Positions 57,309-63,945 of a stretch of 64,000 nt of DNA are shown here, piece after piece. The stretch is taken from assembly GCF_001518015.1 (NCBI RefSeq), contig NZ_LPUY01000041.1:62001-126000 (forward strand), given 5' to 3'. Origin of the DNA: Tritonibacter horizontis. Lineage in GTDB: Bacteria; Pseudomonadota; Alphaproteobacteria; Rhodobacterales; Rhodobacteraceae. The notes beneath the pieces are model-generated. The model saw only the letters and a program-made list of their open reading frames with translations. It made no database searches and was not told the origin of the DNA. Position 1 is the stretch's first letter. Every line of letters starts with the position of its first letter. The position numbers and the translations under genes were made by a program.

Positions 57309-57335
57309 CGGGCCAAGACGGGGTGCAGGTGCGGG

Positions 57336-58025
57336 CTAGCCCCGGGCTTCGTGCTCGCACATCGGATCATAGTCCTGCAACCGCTTGCCCGGCTCGTCCA
57401 CGAACAATTCCGGCAGCGCCTCTGCGGTCTCGATCAGGTCGACCCGGAACACCCGGAACGCGGCGCGGGTTTCACACCAGGCGGTCACCGTCCAGACGCG
57501 CCCCCAATATTCCATCTGCAAGGGCCGGATCACCCGCTCTGTCAGCACCCCGTCGATCCGCCGATAGCGCAAAAAGAGTTTCTGGCGCGCTTTGATCGCC
57601 GCCCGCAGCGTCGGCATCTGGGCCAGACCGCGCGCCACATCGGCAAAGGGGTAGACAGCGAATTTCCAGCTGTCGGCCTCTGCCACGGTTTCAGTCGGCA
57701 GGACCGCGTCGATCTTGGCCGCCAGGGATTCGGCGGCCATCTTGAGATCGGTATCTGCGGCCTCCGCGACGATGGCCATGCCGAGGTTCAGCGCCTCCAG
57801 TTCCGCCGGGGTCAGGGTCAGCGGCGGCAGGGTGATCGCCTCGCGCACCATATAGCCGACGCCGCGCTCGCCTTCGACCGGCACCCCGGAGGCCATCAGC
57901 GTGTCCATGTCGCGATAGATGGTGCGGGTCGAGACCTCCAGCCGGGCAGCGATATCCTGCGCCCGGTGCAATTTTCCATTGCGCAGGATCTGGATGATTT
58001 CAAAGAGACGGTCGGTGCGGCGCAT
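57336..58025 (-). CDS. YafY-type transcriptional regulator (HTH plus WYL domain)
   Basis: The 229-residue protein has an N-terminal DeoR-like winged helix (MRRTDRLFEIIQILR, VSTRTIYRDMDTLMASG), with the recognition helix at residues about 30-45. A WYL domain follows, with LRYRRIDGVLTERVIRPLQMEYWGRVWTVTAWCE near residue 140-175. WYL domains sense ligands, often nucleic acids or small molecules, and these proteins commonly regulate neighbouring genes. It lies 126 bases downstream of the monooxygenase-like gene on the same strand, so that gene may be its target or operon partner. Confidence 0.9.
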   Translation of the reverse strand: MRRTDRLFEIIQILRNGKLHRAQDIAARLEVSTRTIYRDMDTLMASGVPVEGERGVGYMVREAITLPPLTLTPAELEALNLGMAIVAEAADTDLKMAAESLAAKIDAVLPTETVAEADSWKFAVYPFADVARGLAQMPTLRAAIKARQKLFLRYRRIDGVLTERVIRPLQMEYWGRVWTVTAWCETRAAFRVFRVDLIETAEALPELFVDEPGKRLQDYDPMCEHEARG

Positions 58026-58151
58026 GAAAATATCTTTCGCCCGCGCCGCCCTGCCGGGTCAAGAGAAGACAGCGGCGCCGGTTGCGCCGCCCCGGCCAAT
58101 CCGAAAACCCGGGCGGCATCGGTCTGGCCGGGACGGGCGCGAGGGGCGGAC

Positions 58152-58463
58152 CTAACCCATCGCCAAGGACGGCTCGGACACCCACATCTGCCGCTCATGC
58201 CGCATGACCAGCGTTGCCGGATCGATCATGCGGATGATGTCGGCGGTGCATTCCGCCTGCGGGAACTTGGCGCTGGCCTCCTGGGCGGCGGTCATATCGG
58301 TCCAGATCACATAGTCCATCCAGACGCCATCGTCGCCCTTTGACAGCCGCCGGTCGATGAACCCCCGGAGCCCTCCGATAAATTCCGCTGTCTTGCGGGT
58401 TGCTGCGATATAGTCGGCATCGCTTACGCCCGGCACCAGTTTGAAACTCACCACTTCCACCAC
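58152..58463 (-). CDS. Antibiotic biosynthesis monooxygenase/Dabb-like ferredoxin-fold protein
   Basis: The open frame gives 103 residues from a GTG complementary to 58461-58463. VEVVSFKLVPGVSDADYI and RGFIDRRLSKGDDGVWMDYVIWTD match the alternating beta-alpha pattern of dimeric alpha-beta-barrel (ABM/Dabb) proteins. No catalytic residue is obvious. No ribosome-binding site precedes the GTG: the upstream bases belong to the repeat-bearing stretch beginning at 58464. The native start may therefore have been displaced by insertion, or translation starts at another GTG a few codons downstream. Confidence 0.7.
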   Translation of the reverse strand: MVEVVSFKLVPGVSDADYIAATRKTAEFIGGLRGFIDRRLSKGDDGVWMDYVIWTDMTAAQEASAKFPQAECTADIIRMIDPATLVMRHERQMWVSEPSLAMG

Positions 58464-58490
58464 TGTAGGGTGACAGACTTATTTACAGTG
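58461..58490. repeat. Inverted repeat at the gene-poor junction, candidate transposon end
   Basis: CACTGTA at 58461-58467 and TACAGTG at 58484-58490 are perfect seven-base arms separated by 16 bases. The left arm is at the start of the ABM-like gene. TGTAGGGTGACAG at 58464-58476 looks like the 5'-TGT termini of Tn7/Tn402-type elements. CTTATTTACAGT here and CTTATGTTCAGT at 58577-58588 are 10/12 identical and in the same orientation. The call is inference; the opposite end is not in the window. Confidence 0.45.
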
Positions 58491-58930
58491 ATGCCGGAAG
58501 AAGACCGAAGAAATCGGAAGAACTCGGAAGGCCAATAAAATAAGGCGTTTGGCGAGGTGGGCGGTCGATAAGCGCCCTTATGTTCAGTTTTGCAGTAAGG
58601 CCGAAAATCGGCGCGAACTGGGACCATGAGCATCGTTTCGGCGTAAGGGCTGTGCTGTAGCTCGGCCTCCCATAAAACCCGTTTAAATAAGGCTTCAAAC
58701 GCGTTTCGAGGCAACCTCTGAAGGGCATTTTTGCGCCCTGGAAGGCTTCGGAACTGGGACCTTGCCCGCCCAGTTGGGGCGTTGGGTCCCAGAAGCCAGT
58801 TTTTCGTTTGTATTCAATGAAGAGGCCTTACTCTGCATCAATTAGGTTCGTCGTGGAACTGGGACCCGAATTGGCTAAACGAACTCTGGATTTTAGCATA
58901 TCATGCCGGGAGGTTATTGGAGAGAAAGCC
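58464..58930. other. Gene-poor stretch with repeated CTGGGACC motifs
   Basis: No gene is supported here. GAACTGGGACC occurs three times in direct orientation at 58615-58625, 58751-58761 and 58856-58866, and CTGGGACC once inverted at 58783-58790. The reverse-strand frame at 58448-58714 has no recognisable product. Short clustered repeats next to a suspected element end resemble transposase-binding sites. Confidence 0.5.
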
Positions 58931-59140
58931 ATGCCCCGAAGAGTTCAATCCCCAAGATAGCGTGCCGCCCGTACCTTGTGCGAAATGGAGGGGCACCCGC
59001 CCGACATAGCCATGGACGGGAGACCTATGTGGCAATCCTATCTCCCTGAAGTGGATGCTGTTCTCAGGGCGGCACTTTCCGAGGACGATTGGGAAAAACT
59101 TGTCATTTCCGGCAATGAAGACGCATCGCAGTCTTCGTAG
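58931..59140 (+). pseudogene. Small gene interrupted by an in-frame TAG
   Basis: GGAGAGAAAGCC leads to ATG 58931, reading MPRRVQSPR, then TAG at 58958-58960, and the same frame stays open for 59 more codons to TAG 59138. The downstream part reads RAARTLCEMEGHPPDIAMDG and then a helical WQSYLPEVDAVLRAALSEDD segment. This resembles short proteins of unknown role found near mobile genes in alphaproteobacteria, judged from memory. An alternative start at ATG 58985 would give an intact 51-residue product. It is either a pseudogene or a shortened gene. Confidence 0.5.
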
Positions 59141-59206
59141 TGCCGACAGCTACCCTCTGATCTAGTGAGTACGGGTATGAGGGACAGAAATCCGTTGCGC
59201 TTTGAT

Positions 59207-59315
59207 ACGGGCCATGAGTGCTCTCGGCCCGTAGCGGACCTTCACATATCGAGTCGCGAAGGTCCGGTTCCGGGGTGTTACTAACATGAAGGAGTGCGCA
59301 ACGGAAAGCCGTTGC
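59207..59315. repeat. Three consecutive stem-loops after the mer operon
   Basis: ACGGGCC/GGCCCGT (59207-59213 and 59226-59232), CGGACCTTC/GAAGGTCCG (59235-59243 and 59258-59266) and GCAACGG/CCGTTGC (59298-59304 and 59309-59315) are perfect stems of 7, 9 and 7 bases. They lie directly past the 3' end of the last mer-operon gene on the minus strand. No T-run follows, so they could protect the mRNA 3' end or belong to the element boundary. Confidence 0.55.
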
Positions 59316-59319
59316 ACCA

Positions 59320-60666
59320 TCAGAACATTGACCCCAAGTCAGAAGCCCCTGTCGGGTAAGCGGCAGGCATCGCTTTCACCTGCGCCGCCGTCAGCCCCAG
59401 CTTGATCGCCAGCGAGAAGACGTTGATCAGCTCGGCATACTCCGGGCCGAACATGTGGGCTCCGAGGATCTTGCCATCCTTGCCGGTGATAATCTTCGCA
59501 CCGGCATGTGTTTCACCGATGCGCTTCTGCGAGAACCAGCCCGAGGTGTCGGTGAAGCTCACCTCCACATCACCCACCTCTCGCGCCTCTTCCTCGAGCA
59601 ACCCGACCCGCGCCAGCTCGGGTATGGTGAACACCACGCTCGGCACTCCAGTGTAGTCGGGTTCAGTCCGCTTGCCCTTCAGCATGTTGGAGGCGGCGAT
59701 CTTACCTTCGAACACAGCTACCGGGGTCAGCGGCTTTCCTGGCGAGGCGGCAGCGTCTCCGGCCGCATAGATGCGTGGGTTCGACGGAGATTGCAGCCAA
59801 GGCATGACCTTCACGCCACCGTGCTCGGTTTCGATATCGGCAGCCGCAAGGTCAAGATGGTCGATGGCAGGCACCCTACCTGCACCGTGAACGACGAGAT
59901 CGGCTTCGATGGAATGGCTCTGACCGGCCCTGCGGTAGAGCACCCGGCGCGCCCCATTCGCGTCCTCGATCCGTTCCATTTCGGCCTCGGCCGCGATCTT
60001 AATCCCGGCTTCGCGGCTCCGTTCGAGCAACATCTTTACGAGTTCGGGGTCAAACATCTTCAACTGGCGTGCGCCGCGGTCGAGGATTGTCACCTCAGCT
60101 CCCGCCAGCGCGGCGATATGGGCGAATTCGAAGGAGATGTAGCCGCCACCGACAAAGGCGATCCGGCGCGGCAGTTCGGCGAGGTTCAGGAAATCGGTGC
60201 TGTCGATCAGTCGCTCGGCACCGGGAAATTTCAGCGGCCTCGGCTTTGCGCCCGTAGCAATCAGTGCGCGGCGAAAGGCGATCTCGCCGTAGCCGTCGAT
60301 CTCGATCCGGTCCTCGGCGGTGAAGCGCGCGCGGCCATGTAGCGTTTTCACCCCGGCCTCTGTCAGCGCACTTTCCATGCTCTCGGGCACCGGGTCGGTG
60401 AAGCTCTCCTTGTGCTTCATCAGCGTGGGCCAATCGATCCTGGTCTCTCCTGCGACGCCCTTGCCTTCGAGCAGCCGCACGGCCTCCACCGCCTCGGCGC
60501 CGGCGCGCAGCATCTTCTTCGGGTCGCAGCCCCGGAGTGCGCAGGTGCCGCCATAAGGCAGCTCGTCGACGATGGCGACGGACCAACCCGCCTGGCTGCA
60601 TTTTTTCGCGGCGTTGATCCCGGCCATGCCGGCGCCGATGACGATCAGGTCGAGTGTCTCGGTCAT
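59320..60666 (-). CDS. FAD-dependent class I disulfide-type oxidoreductase of the mer locus (MerA paralogue)
   Basis: The 448-residue protein is a class I pyridine-nucleotide-disulfide oxidoreductase. It has FAD loop IVIGAGMAGINAA near residue 9, redox pair C42-x4-C47 in YGGTCALRGCDPKK, NAD(P)H loop FVGGGYISFEFAH and the late IYAAGDAAASPG. The usual active-site HPTxxE near the C-terminus reads AYPTGASD, so the catalytic His is Tyr437, as in MerA. MerA's C-terminal Cys pair is missing; the chain ends GASDLGSMF. It is the last gene of the operon, 45 bases after a membrane-protein gene. Its substrate may be a metal ion, a metal-thiol or a disulfide. Confidence 0.9.
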   Translation of the reverse strand: MTETLDLIVIGAGMAGINAAKKCSQAGWSVAIVDELPYGGTCALRGCDPKKMLRAGAEAVEAVRLLEGKGVAGETRIDWPTLMKHKESFTDPVPESMESALTEAGVKTLHGRARFTAEDRIEIDGYGEIAFRRALIATGAKPRPLKFPGAERLIDSTDFLNLAELPRRIAFVGGGYISFEFAHIAALAGAEVTILDRGARQLKMFDPELVKMLLERSREAGIKIAAEAEMERIEDANGARRVLYRRAGQSHSIEADLVVHGAGRVPAIDHLDLAAADIETEHGGVKVMPWLQSPSNPRIYAAGDAAASPGKPLTPVAVFEGKIAASNMLKGKRTEPDYTGVPSVVFTIPELARVGLLEEEAREVGDVEVSFTDTSGWFSQKRIGETHAGAKIITGKDGKILGAHMFGPEYAELINVFSLAIKLGLTAAQVKAMPAAYPTGASDLGSMF

Positions 60667-60711
60667 ATGTGCTCCTCGTTCATGCTTGTCAGTCTGGGGC
60701 CGCTTACGCGT

Positions 60712-61074
60712 TCAACGATAGCGACCCATCAATCGTTCACTCAGCCCCCAGATCGCCATAGTGCCTCCACCCGTCGCAATGCCGAGCCAACGCCAGCCGT
60801 CCTCTCCGAGCGGCACCAGCCCCGTGCCATGGCCCAGCACAGGAAGCGTCATCGCCAGCAGGAAGGGCCCGGTGTAGCGGCAATGGACCCGGCCACAGCG
60901 CCGGGCATTGAACAGGCAGGCACTTCCCATCCACACCAATGCCAGCAACCAGATCCCCATCTTGGGTCCATCGGGCAGTGGAATCGCCAGCACCATGGCA
61001 CCTATCGGCAACCACCAGGCAAGAGCGGCGCCGAGAGTCGAACCGAGGAGGTCGCGCTTCGATTTTCCGCTCAT
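60712..61074 (-). CDS. Four-helix membrane protein of the mer operon with a CX4C motif
   Basis: Starting at the ATG complementary to 61072-61074, four bases after the merA stop, the product has 120 residues. Four hydrophobic segments are visible: LGAALAWWLPIGAMVLAI, MGIWLLALVWMGSACLF, YTGPFLLAMTLPVL and WLGIATGGGTMAIWGL. Between helices 2 and 3 lies NARRCGRVHCRYTGP, a CX4C with a neighbouring His. These features fit a thiol-containing inner-membrane protein that might move or bind Hg(II) or another metal. I recognise no named Mer family, and MerC/MerE do not match by eye. Confidence 0.75.
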   Translation of the reverse strand: MSGKSKRDLLGSTLGAALAWWLPIGAMVLAIPLPDGPKMGIWLLALVWMGSACLFNARRCGRVHCRYTGPFLLAMTLPVLGHGTGLVPLGEDGWRWLGIATGGGTMAIWGLSERLMGRYR

Positions 61075-61078
61075 GCCT

Positions 61079-62491
61079 TCACCCAGCGCAGCAACTGAGA
61101 GCGGCCACGTCCTTCTCGAAGGTCTGGGCCGCAAGCTTCAGCCCTTCCACTGTCGTGAGATAGGGCATGATGGTATCGCCCAACTCCTCGTAGGTGAGCC
61201 CGGCTTTCAGCGCCATCGCAGCGGTCTGGATGCTGTCTGCGCCCTCGGGGGCGAGGATCTGCGCCCCCAGCAGGCGTTTGCTGCCTGCCTCGGCCACCAG
61301 CTTGATCAGACCGCGCGTGTCGCGGGCGGCAAGCGCGCGGGGGACTGCGTCGAGCGGCAGGACCGAGGTGAGGACCTCGTGTCCAGCGGCGCGGGCCTGT
61401 GCCTCGCTCAGTCCCACGCCCGCCACCTGCGGATCGGAGAACACGACCCAGGGCATCGTGCTGTTGTCGTAGCTGCGTGCCTCTCCCGCCACCGCGTTCC
61501 GGGCGGCGAGCTTGGCGCCGTAGGCCGCCATATAGACGAACTGGTTGCGCCCTGTGACATCGCCAGCGGCCCAGACGTTCGAGTTGGTGGTGCGCATCTG
61601 CGCGTCCACCACGATGCCGCCGCGCGCGCCGGTCACGATCCCGGCCGCGCCGAGGTTCAAGCCATCACTGTTCGGCACCCGCCCGGTGGCAAGCACCAGT
61701 CGCTCGGCGATGAAGTTCTCACCCCCGTTACCGGTCAAACGTAGGCCGTCGCCGTCGCGCACCACGCTCTCGTAGCCGGCGACCCGCGCCAAGCGAATAC
61801 CCTCGGAAGCGAGGTAGCCCTCCAGTGCTTCGGAAATCTCGGGTTCGGCCTCGGGCAGCACACCGCGGCGGCTGACCAGCGTCACCGCGACACCGGCACG
61901 GGCGAAGAGCTGCGCAAACTCCACGCCGATATAGCCCGCACCGAGGACCAGCATTGAGGCGGGTAGAACGGTGAGTTCCAGCGCCGACGTGCTGTCGAGG
62001 GCGCCGATATCCTGAATGCCGGGGATCGCGGGCGCGTGGGGACGCGATCCGGTGGCGATAACGATCTTCGCTGCCGGGAACGCCGCGTCGTCTACGGTAA
62101 GACTGCCTTTGCCGTCGAACCGGGCGCGACCTTCGATGTAGTCCACGTTCTCGTGCCGAGGCAGCACGTCGGCGTATTTTGCCGCGCGCAACTCCTCAAC
62201 GAGCGCCTGCTTTTGCGCAACCGTCGCAGTCCAATCAGTCACGCTGGCTTCGGCACTGATGCCGTCAAACCGATTGGCGGCGCGGGCGTGGTGAAGGCCC
62301 TCCACGGCGCGGATCAGGGCCTTGGAGGGCACGCAGCCCACGTTCACGCAGGTCCCGCCAATCGTCCCATCGCCGATCAGCGCGACTCGAGCCCCGGCTT
62401 CGGCGGCGGTAATGGCGGCCGAAAATCCGGCCGAACCAGCGCCGATCACAGCGAGATCGTAACCGCCCTTGGGAGTGCAGCAATCTTTCAT
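61079..62491 (-). CDS. merA: Mercury(II) reductase, core-only form
   Basis: The 470-residue NADPH-dependent flavoprotein reduces Hg(II) to volatile Hg(0). The redox pair is C48/C53 in GGTCVNVGCVPSK. Tyr444 lies in PYLTTVEGLKLAA, where other class I enzymes have the catalytic His. C467-C468 near the C-terminus (ALSCCAG) receive Hg from transport proteins. The NmerA heavy-metal domain found in many MerA is missing; the chain starts MKDCCTPKGGYDLAVIGAG, with a Cys-Cys pair at positions 4-5. It follows merF by 12 bases. Confidence 0.96.
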   Translation of the reverse strand: MKDCCTPKGGYDLAVIGAGSAGFSAAITAAEAGARVALIGDGTIGGTCVNVGCVPSKALIRAVEGLHHARAANRFDGISAEASVTDWTATVAQKQALVEELRAAKYADVLPRHENVDYIEGRARFDGKGSLTVDDAAFPAAKIVIATGSRPHAPAIPGIQDIGALDSTSALELTVLPASMLVLGAGYIGVEFAQLFARAGVAVTLVSRRGVLPEAEPEISEALEGYLASEGIRLARVAGYESVVRDGDGLRLTGNGGENFIAERLVLATGRVPNSDGLNLGAAGIVTGARGGIVVDAQMRTTNSNVWAAGDVTGRNQFVYMAAYGAKLAARNAVAGEARSYDNSTMPWVVFSDPQVAGVGLSEAQARAAGHEVLTSVLPLDAVPRALAARDTRGLIKLVAEAGSKRLLGAQILAPEGADSIQTAAMALKAGLTYEELGDTIMPYLTTVEGLKLAAQTFEKDVAALSCCAG

Positions 62492-62503
62492 ATCATTCTC
62501 TCT

Positions 62504-62731
62504 TCAATTCGTGCGTTGGCGCCGCCAGAGCGCAAAAATGGTGATGCCGATGAACACTGCCAGCGCCGGCAGGAGCACGAAGTCGAGCCAGCCCAGCATG
62601 GCCGAGAGCCCGACCGCGCCCAGCAGGACCACAAGGACCGGGGTGAAGCAGCACAGCGCCACCAGGACGGTGCCGATCAGCCCGTATTTCAGCATGCGGT
62701 CGTCCTTGGGGTTTGTCTCGCGCTCGCTCAC
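62504..62731 (-). CDS. merF: Mercury transporter MerF, C-terminally short
   Basis: The 75-residue protein has two membrane helices. The first carries the Hg-binding pair C27-C28 in VALCCFTPVLVVLLG and the second is LLPALAVFIGITIFALW. It imports Hg(II) to the cytoplasm for MerA. Characterised MerF proteins have a second Cys pair near the C-terminus; here the chain ends WRRQRTN without it. The start overlaps the merP stop by four bases. The lost pair is notable because MerA, encoded just downstream, begins with Cys-Cys. Confidence 0.9.
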   Translation of the reverse strand: MSERETNPKDDRMLKYGLIGTVLVALCCFTPVLVVLLGAVGLSAMLGWLDFVLLPALAVFIGITIFALWRRQRTN

Positions 62732-63024
62732 GAGACGTCTTCCTGGGCCACTGTTGCTCCATAGCCCACTCCGGTGACGGCGGCGATCAGCTGGTCCGGG
62801 TCGGTGGCGAGATCGTCATAGTGCAGGACGTAAACGCCATCCTCGGCCTCGCCCTCGAGGAATTCCGCGATCTCCACAGTCTCCACGCGCTTGAGCGCAG
62901 TGGCGACGATATAGCTGCACGAGGGGCAGGTCAGACCAGTGACGTGCAGGCGGGTCTCGGCTTCGGCTGCAAAGATCGCGGTCGGCGAGATCCAGAGGAT
63001 GGCAGCGAGTAACACTTGTCTCAT
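62728..63024 (-). CDS. merP: Periplasmic mercury-binding protein
   Basis: Starting at the ATG complementary to 63022-63024, preceded by GGAG, the product has 98 residues. A signal peptide (LLAAILWISPTAIFA) is followed by an HMA-type ferredoxin-like domain with the Hg-binding pair C33-x2-C36 in VTGLTCPSCSYIV. MerP classically has GMTCxxCP, so the Pro is shifted here. It binds Hg(II) in the periplasm and hands it to MerT or MerF. It lies 14 bases after merT. Confidence 0.9.
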   Translation of the reverse strand: MRQVLLAAILWISPTAIFAAEAETRLHVTGLTCPSCSYIVATALKRVETVEIAEFLEGEAEDGVYVLHYDDLATDPDQLIAAVTGVGYGATVAQEDVS

Positions 63025-63038
63025 GATGGGCTCCGATA

Positions 63039-63437
63039 TCAGAAGGTTAGGATGCGCGGCGCGACATAGGGAAAGACCAAGGCCAGCAGCACCACGGCCA
63101 GCGCACCCCAAAGCAGTCCGCGCATCAGGCCGCGATCCACCGGGCGCGCGCAGACCCCGGTGCCACAGTCCTCGGCAGACACAGGTCGGTAAGCCTTCCA
63201 GAATCCATAGCCGAGCGCCGCCAAGGCGAAGGAGAGGGTTATCCACTTGTAGGAGTAGAGCGCTGTAAGTTGGCCGATGAAGACCCCGGTGACGCCAAGG
63301 CTAACCAGGACCAGCGGCAGGATGCAGCAGGAGGTCATCGCCAGCGCCCCGAGCACCCCGGCGCCAGTGGCGGTCCATCCGGTCCTGTCGGGGCTGTCGC
63401 CCTCCCAACGTTCGGTATCGTTCGTCTCGATCGTCAT
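63039..63437 (-). CDS. merT: Mercuric transport protein MerT
   Basis: The start complementary to 63435-63437 gives 132 residues, slightly longer than the typical 116, owing to a polar N-terminal stretch (MTIETNDTERWEGDSPDRTG). Three membrane helices are present. The first carries the vicinal pair C37-C38 in MTSCCILPLVLVSLG, and the cytoplasmic loop has C91-x4-C96 (DCGTGVCARP). The protein accepts Hg(II) from MerP and passes it inward. It is the first gene after the divergent promoter at 63469-63499. Confidence 0.93.
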   Translation of the reverse strand: MTIETNDTERWEGDSPDRTGWTATGAGVLGALAMTSCCILPLVLVSLGVTGVFIGQLTALYSYKWITLSFALAALGYGFWKAYRPVSAEDCGTGVCARPVDRGLMRGLLWGALAVVLLALVFPYVAPRILTF

Positions 63438-63468
63438 CGTGTCACCCTGTTGTCGTTCGATGACTGAC

Positions 63469-63499
63469 AAGATAGGGTCTGTAGCAGCTACAGGATCAA
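63469..63499 (-). promoter_or_regulatory. Divergent mer promoter with MerR operator
   Basis: On the minus strand TTGATC (63494-63499) and TATCTT (63469-63474) are separated by 19 bases, the overlong spacer typical of MerR-controlled promoters. The spacer holds a dyad CTGTAGC-T-GCTACAG (63479-63493) with seven-base arms. It would be untwisted by Hg-bound MerR to start merTPFA transcription. The merR start codon lies 12 bases to the right. Confidence 0.88.
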
Positions 63500-63510
63500 G
63501 GAGAAATTTC

Positions 63511-63945
63511 ATGTCGGCTGATCACGCCCCCGCGAGCGAGCTCAAACGCTCCGATCTGGCCAGGCTGACCGGCTGCAACCTCGAGACGATCCGTTATTAC
63601 GAAAATGTCGGCCTGGTGCCTGATCCGCCACGCACCGCATCGGGCCATCGCCGCTACAGCACGGCACATGTGGAGCGGCTGAACTTCGTGATGCGCGCGC
63701 GGGACCTTGGCTTTACTATGGAAGAGATCCGCGGGCTGCTATCTCTCGTCGATCGCGGCAGCCACACTTGTGCCGAGGTCGAGCGGATGGGGCGCCACCA
63801 TCTCGAGGTAGTGCGCGACAAGATCCGCGATCTCCAAGTGATCGAGACCGTGCTCGCTCAGACAATCGCACGCTGCACCGGCTCGGACACACCAGATTGC
63901 CCCCTGCTCGACGTCCTTAGTGCGGGACAGACCAAGTCAGAGTAA
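63511..63945 (+). CDS. merR: Hg(II)-responsive transcriptional regulator MerR
   Basis: ATG 63511 after AAGGAGAAA gives 144 residues. The N-terminal winged helix has SDLARLTGCNLETIRYYENVGL and RRYSTAHVERLNFV. The three Hg ligands are C87 (SHTCAEV), C122 and C130 (ARCTGSDTPDCPLLD), corresponding to C82, C117 and C126 of Tn501 MerR, with the C-terminal pair spaced eight apart instead of nine. It represses and, with Hg, activates the divergent merT promoter and its own. Nothing is recognised in the 55 bases downstream. Confidence 0.95.
   Translation: MSADHAPASELKRSDLARLTGCNLETIRYYENVGLVPDPPRTASGHRRYSTAHVERLNFVMRARDLGFTMEEIRGLLSLVDRGSHTCAEVERMGRHHLEVVRDKIRDLQVIETVLAQTIARCTGSDTPDCPLLDVLSAGQTKSE

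Noticed and set aside
58448-58714. Reverse-strand 88-codon frame in the gene-poor junction
   Set aside because: It crosses the suspected element end, overlaps the ABM-like start, has no ribosome site and no recognised domain.
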